Source: Kribbella aluminosa (GTDB lineage Bacteria > Actinomycetota > Actinomycetes > Propionibacteriales > Kribbellaceae). From it: a stretch of DNA of 64,000 bases. The number at the start of each line of letters is the position of its first letter. The first letter of the stretch is position 1. Location: positions 3,472,001-3,536,000 of the forward strand of contig NZ_JAGINT010000001.1 in the NCBI RefSeq assembly GCF_017876295.1. Direction: 5' to 3'. A model generated the notes under the pieces. That model was not told the origin of the DNA, did not search any database, and saw nothing but the letters and a program-made list of their open reading frames with translations. The translations under genes were made by a program, and so were the position numbers. Below, piece by piece: positions 59,266 through 64,000 of this stretch.

Positions 59266-59341
59266 GGCACCGGACGATACCCGCCCCGGGAGCTATCGGA
59301 GTGCATGTCGAGCCGACGGCTGCGGCTCCGACGTACCGGAC

Positions 59342-60808
59342 ATGACAGCCGAGCGGGTACTGCGGACCTACCTGACGCTGGTCGCGGTGTCGACCGGGGC
59401 GTCGTCGATGATCTGGGGCATCAACACGCTGTTCCTGCTGGACGCCGGCCTGAACGTCGCGCAGGCGTTCGCCGCGAACGCGTTCTTCACCGTGGGAATG
59501 GTGCTGTTCGAGGTCCCGACCGGGGTCGTCGCGGACACGATCGGACGGCGGGCGTCGTACCTGCTGGGGACGGCGACGCTGATCGGTACGACGCTGTTGT
59601 ATCTGTGGCTGTGGCGGGTGCACGCCGGGTTCGGGTGGTGGGCGGTGGTGTCGGGGCTGCTCGGGCTCGGGTTCACGTTCTTCAGCGGTGCGACGGAGGC
59701 GTGGCTGGTCGACGGGCTGCACGCGACGGGGTACGAAGGGTCGCTGGACGCGGCGTTTGCGAAGGGGCAGGTGGCGAACGGGGTCGCGATGATGGCCGGG
59801 TCGATCGGCGGCGGCGTACTCGCGCAGGTGACGAACCTCGGGATGCCGTACGTCGCGCGGGCAGTGTTGCTCGTGGCCACGTTCGCGGTCGCGTGGCGGT
59901 CGATGCGCGACATCGGCTTCACTCCGAAGCCGCGGGCGTCCGTGCGCGGCGAAATGACCGGCATCGTCCGCTCCTCCCTCCGCCACGGCCTCCTGAACCC
60001 CCGGGTCCGCTGGGTGATCCTCGCCGGCCCGTTCACCGCCGGAGTAAATGCCTACGGCTTCTACGCCGCCCAGCCCTACCTCCTGCACCTCTACGGCCAC
60101 ACCACCTCCTACGCCGTCGCGGGCCTATCAGCCGGCGTAGTAGCCGCCGCCCAAATAGCCGGCGGCCTCTCAGCCCCCCACCTCTCCCGCCTCTTCACAC
60201 GCACCCACCCCCACGTGGAGGGAGGACGTGCCGCCCACCCCGTCGCGGAGCGAGGACGTGCCGCCCAGCCTGTCGCGGAGGGAGGAGGCACCGCCCAACC
60301 CGTCGCGGAGCGAGGACGTGCCGCCCAGCCCGTCGCGGAGGGAGGGGGCACCGCCCAACCCGTCGTGGGGCGGGGGCTCGCTTCCCAGCCCGCCCCGGAG
60401 CGGAGCGGAGGGGTGGATCGGAGGGTTGGGGTGTTGATGGGGGCGATTGTGGTGTCGGGTGTGGTGATTGCGGGAATCGGGGTGGTGACGTCGTTCTGGG
60501 CCGCTCTGGTGTTGTTGATGGTGTGGGGGACGATGTTCGCCGCGATGGTGCCGGTGCGGCAGGCGTACCTGAACAGCTACATCCCGTCGGAGCAGCGCGC
60601 GACCGTGCTCTCGCTCGACAACCTGGTCGGGTCGGCCGGTGGGGTCGTCGTGCAGCCGGCGCTCGGGCGTGCGGCGGACGTGTGGGGCTTCGGACCGGCG
60701 TACCTGATCTGCGCCGCCGTCCAGGTGCTCGCCGTACCGGTCCTCGGGCTCGCGCGGCGTAAACCTGTCGAGCCCGTCGACGCCCAGCCTCTAGCCTGGC
60801 GGGCGTGA
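59342..60808 (+). CDS. MFS transporter with in-frame minisatellite in its central loop
   Basis: The 488-residue protein has about twelve helices: [40 protein letters not shown] with the MFS motif A, and a second half from [20 protein letters not shown] to [20 protein letters not shown]. It looks like a drug or metabolite exporter. The cytoplasmic loop between the halves is expanded by ~60 residues of a repeat ([20 protein letters not shown] and variants) that no other part needs. The last bases overlap the start of the phosphotransferase-like gene (GTGA), so the pair is cotranslated. Confidence 0.88.
   Translation: MTAERVLRTYLTLVAVSTGASSMIWGINTLFLLDAGLNVAQAFAANAFFTVGMVLFEVPTGVVADTIGRRASYLLGTATLIGTTLLYLWLWRVHAGFGWWAVVSGLLGLGFTFFSGATEAWLVDGLHATGYEGSLDAAFAKGQVANGVAMMAGSIGGGVLAQVTNLGMPYVARAVLLVATFAVAWRSMRDIGFTPKPRASVRGEMTGIVRSSLRHGLLNPRVRWVILAGPFTAGVNAYGFYAAQPYLLHLYGHTTSYAVAGLSAGVVAAAQIAGGLSAPHLSRLFTRTHPHVEGGRAAHPVAERGRAAQPVAEGGGTAQPVAERGRAAQPVAEGGGTAQPVVGRGLASQPAPERSGGVDRRVGVLMGAIVVSGVVIAGIGVVTSFWAALVLLMVWGTMFAAMVPVRQAYLNSYIPSEQRATVLSLDNLVGSAGGVVVQPALGRAADVWGFGPAYLICAAVQVLAVPVLGLARRKPVEPVDAQPLAWRA
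60215..60391. repeat. 30-bp tandem repeat, about six copies, inside the MFS gene
   Basis: About six units of 30 bp (the first is 27 bp) run from 60215 to 60391. Two subtypes alternate, one ending in GTGCCGCCCAGCC and one in GCACCGCCCAACC, so the higher-order unit is 60 bp. The unit length keeps the reading frame. It encodes the Pro/Ala/Arg-rich insert between the MFS halves. Confidence 0.88.
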
Positions 60809-61329
60809 CGGCGCGACTGATCATCATCAACGGCGGCTCCAGCTCCGGGAAGACCGGGATCGTCCGGTGCCTGCAGGCGGTACTGCCCGACCCGTGGCTC
60901 GCCCTCAGCGTTGACGACTTCGTCGACGCGCTGCCCGCGGTGATGGAGGGCGGCATCGAGCTCGGCCCGGACGGCGAGGTGTCCGTCGGCCCGGCCTTCC
61001 GCGAACTGGAAGCGGCCTGGACCGCCGGCATCGTCGCGATGTGCCGTGCCGGCGGCCGCGTGATCGTCGACGACGTGTTCCTCGGCGGCGTCTCCTCGCA
61101 GCAACGCTGGCGCGACGCTATCGGCGACCTGGAGACGGTCTTCGTCGGCGTCCACTGCGCCCCCGAGATCGCCGCCGGCCGAGAACTCGCCCGCGGCGAC
61201 CGCACCCGCGGCATGGCCGAGCAACAGGCGTACGTCGTCCACGAGGGTGTCACGTACGACGTAGAAGTAGACAGCTCCCACACAGAGTCGATCGACTGCG
61301 CCCGCCAGATCGCCAACCACCTGCTCTAG
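60805..61329 (+). CDS. Chloramphenicol phosphotransferase-like kinase
   Basis: The 174-residue P-loop kinase has GGSSSGKTG (Walker A, residues 10-18) after IIING, a likely catalytic Asp37 in [13 protein letters not shown] (the position of the base in the Streptomyces enzyme), and the substrate region [20 protein letters not shown]. Later it has [20 protein letters not shown] and the Arg-rich lid [13 protein letters not shown]. The family phosphorylates chloramphenicol, though many relatives act on unknown alcohols. It starts inside the stop of the MFS gene, so transporter and kinase may be an export/modification pair for one compound. Family call good, substrate inferred. Confidence 0.85.
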   Translation: MTARLIIINGGSSSGKTGIVRCLQAVLPDPWLALSVDDFVDALPAVMEGGIELGPDGEVSVGPAFRELEAAWTAGIVAMCRAGGRVIVDDVFLGGVSSQQRWRDAIGDLETVFVGVHCAPEIAAGRELARGDRTRGMAEQQAYVVHEGVTYDVEVDSSHTESIDCARQIANHLL

Positions 61330-61931
61330 CCGTGTAGTCGATCCACGGCCGCCAGCGTGCTGATGACCCGCGCGCGGTAGTCCCTGGCGACGGGCGTCTC
61401 GTCCTCCCCGTCCAGGATCCGCCGTACCGCTGCCAGATGCACGGTCCGGAACGCAGCGACGGCGACTGCTGCGGTGAGCTGCGGATCGGGTACGCCGGTC
61501 CGCTCCATCGCGGCGGCGATCGCCTCCTCGAGGTGTTGCAGGAGTTCCCGGGCGCGCGCCTGCAACGGGCGCGACTCGGCGACCACCTCCCAGAACCGCC
61601 GGAACCGCCCGCGGATCGCCGACAGCGGATGACCCTGGTCGGACAGCTCGATCAGCAGCTCCGACAGCGCCGCCACCGCCGACGTGCCGGCCGTCCGATC
61701 GTTGATCGCGCCAACGACCAGTGCCTCGGCCTCCGGGTAGCGGTCGAAGAACAGGTCCTCCTTGCGGGCGAAGTGTGCGAACACGGTCGGCCGCGCCACA
61801 TCGGCCGCCTCCGCGACCTCGGACACCGACACCTCGTCGAACCCGCGCTCCAGGAACAGCCCGGTCGCGACGGCCGAGATCCGCGCCCGGACCTCGGCCT
61901 TCTTCCGCTCCCGGCGGCCCTGATGCTCCAC
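61326..61931 (-). CDS. TetR-family regulator
   Basis: The GTG at 61931 gives 201 residues; the open frame extends upstream through the intergenic region but is unlikely. The DNA-binding domain is [20 protein letters not shown] with [26 protein letters not shown]. The C-terminal helices include [20 protein letters not shown] and [20 protein letters not shown]. It is divergent from the TIM-barrel gene at 61993, with CCATACT/AGTATGG arms between them. Its 3' end overlaps the kinase gene by four bases on the other strand. Confidence 0.9.
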   Translation of the reverse strand: MEHQGRRERKKAEVRARISAVATGLFLERGFDEVSVSEVAEAADVARPTVFAHFARKEDLFFDRYPEAEALVVGAINDRTAGTSAVAALSELLIELSDQGHPLSAIRGRFRRFWEVVAESRPLQARARELLQHLEEAIAAAMERTGVPDPQLTAAVAVAAFRTVHLAAVRRILDGEDETPVARDYRARVISTLAAVDRLHG

Positions 61932-61938
61932 GCACCAA

Positions 61939-61970
61939 CCATACTGGATAAAAAGATGTACCGAGTATGG
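61939..61970. promoter_or_regulatory. Divergent-promoter dyad CCATACT / AGTATGG
   Basis: Seven-base arms CCATACT (61939-61945) and AGTATGG (61964-61970) are inverted with 18 bases between them in the gap between tetR and the TIM-barrel gene. The AT-rich middle (GATAAAAAGAT) may hold a promoter. Confidence 0.5.
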
Positions 61971-61992
61971 CTTCGGTTGTAGGCTGCGGAGC

Positions 61993-63000
61993 ATGGTTTC
62001 CATCGGGGTGAACTACGACACGGGTCTCGTGTACGGCGGCCGCAACACCCGCCGGCGCTTCGACATCGATGCGGTACGCAACGACCTGAGGGTGATCGCC
62101 GACCGGCTGCACGCACCGGCGGTGCGGATCTCCGGCGGGGACCCGGATCGGCTGACGTTCGCCGCCGAGGCGGCGCTCGCCGCGGGACTCGACGTGTGGT
62201 TCTCGCCGATGCCGATGGATCTGGAGCCGGACCAGGTGATCAGCCTGCTCACCGACTGCGCCGCGCGCGCCGAGCCCCTTCGCCAGGCGGCCGAAGCGGA
62301 AGTGGTGATGGTGCTCGGCTGCGAGCTGACCTTGTTCTGCAAGGGCTTCCTGCCGGGCGAGACGGCGCAGGAGCGGATCGCACTGATGATGGATCCCGCG
62401 ACCTGGACCGACCCGGCGAAGGTGGCCCAGCTGCAGGCCGGCCTCGCGCGCTGGACCGGCCTCCAGCAGGAGCTGGTCGCCGCCGCCCGCAAGGTCTTCG
62501 CCGGCCGGATCACGTACGCCGCCGGGATGTGGGAGGACGTGAACTGGGACCTGTTCGACATCGTCGCTCTCGACGCGTACCGGGACGCGAACAACGCCGC
62601 GACCTTCGCCGATGAGCTGGCGGCGCGGTCCACGTGGGGCAAACCGGTGGTGGCGACCGAGTTCGGCTGCTGCACGTACCGCGGTGCCGCCGGCCGTGGC
62701 GGGCTCGGCTGGACGGTCGTCGACGCGAAGGCCGATCCGCCCGTGCTCGACGGCGTGTACGAGCGACGGGAGGAGGAACAAGTGGAGTATCTGATGGACC
62801 TGGTCGAGGAATTCGACCGGATCAACCTCGCGGCCGCGTTCTGGTTCAGCTTCGCCGGCTTCGAGCTGCCGCACCGCCCCGGCGACCCGCAGCACGACCT
62901 GGATCTGGCGGCGTACGGTCTGGTCGCCGTCGACGACGAAGGGAACTGGAAGCCGAAGCAGGTCTTCGGCAAACTCGCCGAGCTGAACGCCGACCGCTGA
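61993..63000 (+). CDS. TIM-barrel glycoside-hydrolase-like protein
   Basis: The 335-residue protein opens VSIGVNYDTGLVYGGRNTRR, then IADRLHAPAVRISGGDPDRL and GLDVWFSPMPMDLEPDQVIS, strand-helix repeats of a TIM barrel. Acid residues likely to be catalytic lie in VMVLGCELTLFCKGFLPG, YAAGMWEDVNWDLFDIVALD and VVATEFGCCTYRGAAGRGGL. Late parts AAFWFSFAGFELPHRPGD and QVFGKLAELN are well formed. Similar proteins are sometimes annotated as abortive infection proteins. A glycosidase-like role is more consistent with the motifs. It has no signal peptide. The divergent TetR protein probably controls it. Confidence 0.7.
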   Translation: MVSIGVNYDTGLVYGGRNTRRRFDIDAVRNDLRVIADRLHAPAVRISGGDPDRLTFAAEAALAAGLDVWFSPMPMDLEPDQVISLLTDCAARAEPLRQAAEAEVVMVLGCELTLFCKGFLPGETAQERIALMMDPATWTDPAKVAQLQAGLARWTGLQQELVAAARKVFAGRITYAAGMWEDVNWDLFDIVALDAYRDANNAATFADELAARSTWGKPVVATEFGCCTYRGAAGRGGLGWTVVDAKADPPVLDGVYERREEEQVEYLMDLVEEFDRINLAAAFWFSFAGFELPHRPGDPQHDLDLAAYGLVAVDDEGNWKPKQVFGKLAELNADR

Positions 63001-63072
63001 CGGACCAGGCTCGGCCGGCGAGGAGCTGACCAAGCGGCACCCTGGTCTTGGACTGACGGGTACATTCGAGGG

Positions 63073-63510
63073 GTGCTGACGGCGAAGGGCGTGGCGACGC
63101 GGGAGCGGATCGTGGCGGCGGCTGCCGCGGAGATTCGGGAGCATGGGGTCGGTGCGGTCAAGCTCGACGACGTCGGCCGGCGCAGCCGGACCGGGAAGAG
63201 CCAGCTGTTCCACTACTTCCCGGACGGGAAGGAACAGTTGCTGCTCGCGGTCGCCGAGCGCGAGGCCGAGCAGGTGCTCGACGACCAGGAGCCGCACCTC
63301 GGCCAGCTCACCAGCTGGGACGCCTGGCGCGACTGGCGTGACGGGGTCGTGGAGAAGTACCGGAGGCAGGGCGTGAACTGCCCGCTCGGCGTACTGATCA
63401 CGGAGATCGGCCGCCGTACCCCGGCCGCGCAGACGGTGACCGGGCAGCTGCTCGCGCAGTGGGAGCGGCGGCGATCCAGGGCGGTGTCGCGATCCTGATG
63501 GCGTCCGGTA
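63073..63510 (+). pseudogene. TetR-family regulator with internal deletion and truncated end
   Basis: The first ~130 residues are a normal TetR protein: TRERIVAAAAAEIREHGVGA, LDDVGRRSRTGKSQLFHYFP, then RQGVNCPLGVLITEIGRR. At QLLAQWE the frame runs into RRRSRAVSRS and stops at 63498. In another frame the adjacent DNA reads AAIQGGVAILMASG, the usual late helix of this subgroup. About 35 codons between are gone. After MASG the sequence passes directly into the tail of the aldo-keto reductase on the opposite strand. The DNA-binding half is intact, but the dimer domain is not. Confidence 0.75.
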
Positions 63511-63513
63511 CCC

Positions 63514-63992
63514 GGCCGGCTTGTCCGCGACCTTCGCGCCGGGGCTGACCATCCAGCCCTGGTACTCCGGCGTGAACATCCGGTAGACCGACGACGGCGG
63601 TACGGCGCTCGCCTCGTCGAGCCGGGTCCGCAGCTCGGCGTACCGGATCTTGCCGGCCCGGGCAAGGTCGTCGAGGGTCCGCAGTACCTCGTCGACGGGG
63701 GTGATGCGGTCCCACGTGTGCAGCGGGAACAGGTCGACGTAGTCGGTGCCGAGCCGGCGCAGCGAGTCGTCGAGGGCGCGGATCAGGTGCTTGCGGCTGT
63801 TGCCGCCCGCGTTCGGGTCGCCGGTGTCGACGCTGTTGGTCGCCTTGGTGGTGAGCACCATCCGCTCCTGGACGCCGGCCTCGGCGATCAGCCGGCCGAC
63901 GATCCGTTCGCTCTCGCCCGCGGTGTAGAAGTCGGCGGTGTCGATGAAGTTGCCGCCGGCATCGACAGCAGGTAGTAGTCGTCAAGTGCCAT
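63514..63992 (-). pseudogene. Aldo/keto reductase remnant with at least two internal deletions (runs towards window end)
   Basis: The ATG at 63992 gives ALDDYYLL, the typical start of AKR proteins, but the barrel strand that should follow is missing. The next good sequence, in another frame, is DAGGNFIDTADFYTAGESER and IVGRLIAEAGVQERMVLTTK, then SLRRLGTDYVDLFPLHTWDR and VDEVLRTLDDLARAGKIRYA (with the D/K region of the active site). After GKIRY about 130 residues are missing and the C-terminal RLDEASAVPPSSVYRMFTPE and GWMVSPGAKVADKPAGYR follow. The stop codon is lost. NADPH-dependent reduction is therefore not expected. Confidence 0.75.
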
Positions 63993-64000
63993 GGCCACAG

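Noticed and set aside
59266..59341. Possible c-di-AMP riboswitch before kup
   Set aside because: Only 76 bases shared with a divergent gene, and no ydaO-like conserved pairs visible.
57265..60762. Plus-strand open frame of 1165 codons
   Set aside because: Covers the antisense of kup and a wrong frame of the MFS gene; composition (Arg/Asp/His-rich) is artefactual.
60577..63861. Minus-strand open frame of 1094 codons
   Set aside because: It runs antisense to the kinase, TIM-barrel and tetR genes; only its first part (AKR) has family motifs. High GC creates such long frames.

Overview
The window is high-GC actinobacterial chromosome. GTG and TTG starts are frequent, genes overlap by ATGA or GTGA, TetR/MarR/LacI regulators are abundant, mycothiol-type DinB enzymes are present, and there is a DUF222/13E12 HNH protein and twin-arginine secreted enzymes. 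A soil actinomycete of the Nocardioidaceae/Kribbella type is my best guess. That is inference, because no rRNA or other taxonomic marker is in the window. I found no tRNA, rRNA, CRISPR array, prophage or plasmid origin.

Layout. 1-5.3 kb: end of an oligopeptide ABC ATPase, a very long terminator-like hairpin, a Tat-exported phospholipase C, a GNAT enzyme, then about 1 kb of debris (13-bp minisatellite and IS630-type transposase relics), and a kinase of the aminoglycoside phosphotransferase fold. 5.4-14 kb: DUF222-HNH protein, GGCT-fold protein, 'beta protein' family member, two membrane proteins, a frameshifted excalibur-domain gene, a PaaI-type thioesterase and an AspT-like aminotransferase. 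14-24.4 kb: class A penicillin-binding protein, a zinc alcohol dehydrogenase with an internal deletion, a MmyB-type regulator, a HelD-like RNA-polymerase-associated helicase, and a three-gene flavin electron-transfer operon (ferric-reductase-like protein, FMN-binding protein, ApbE). 24.4-30.4 kb: a redox/electrophile-response region of SDR and NmrA-type enzymes plus a hemerythrin, with TetR and MarR regulators and clear palindromic operators.

30.4-45 kb is the carbohydrate region: a sialidase-fold secreted protein, a sugar ABC importer, a divergent GH3 glucosidase with its LacI regulator and two LacI-type operators between them, a small ABC exporter, an MFS protein, a frameshifted ArsR-like regulator, and a second GH3 enzyme divergent from a TetR gene. 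45-56.5 kb holds a CPBP protease, small enzymes and the least familiar unit of the window (47.1-53.4 kb): a regulator with a winged helix and a degenerate cyclase-like domain, a secreted beta-propeller, a small partner protein, a DegT-type aminotransferase and two amidohydrolase-fold proteins, all on one strand and mostly translationally coupled. 56.5-64 kb: Kup potassium transporter with a coupled AraC regulator, an MFS transporter carrying an in-frame 30-bp minisatellite and coupled to a chloramphenicol-phosphotransferase-like kinase, a TIM-barrel protein with a divergent TetR gene, and a decayed tetR/aldo-keto reductase pair at the edge.

A recurring theme is broken genes (excalibur protein, alcohol dehydrogenase, ArsR-like regulator, tetR, aldo-keto reductase) lying among otherwise intact operons. 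They should be checked against raw reads before being treated as biology. All family assignments were made by reading motifs, without database searches.
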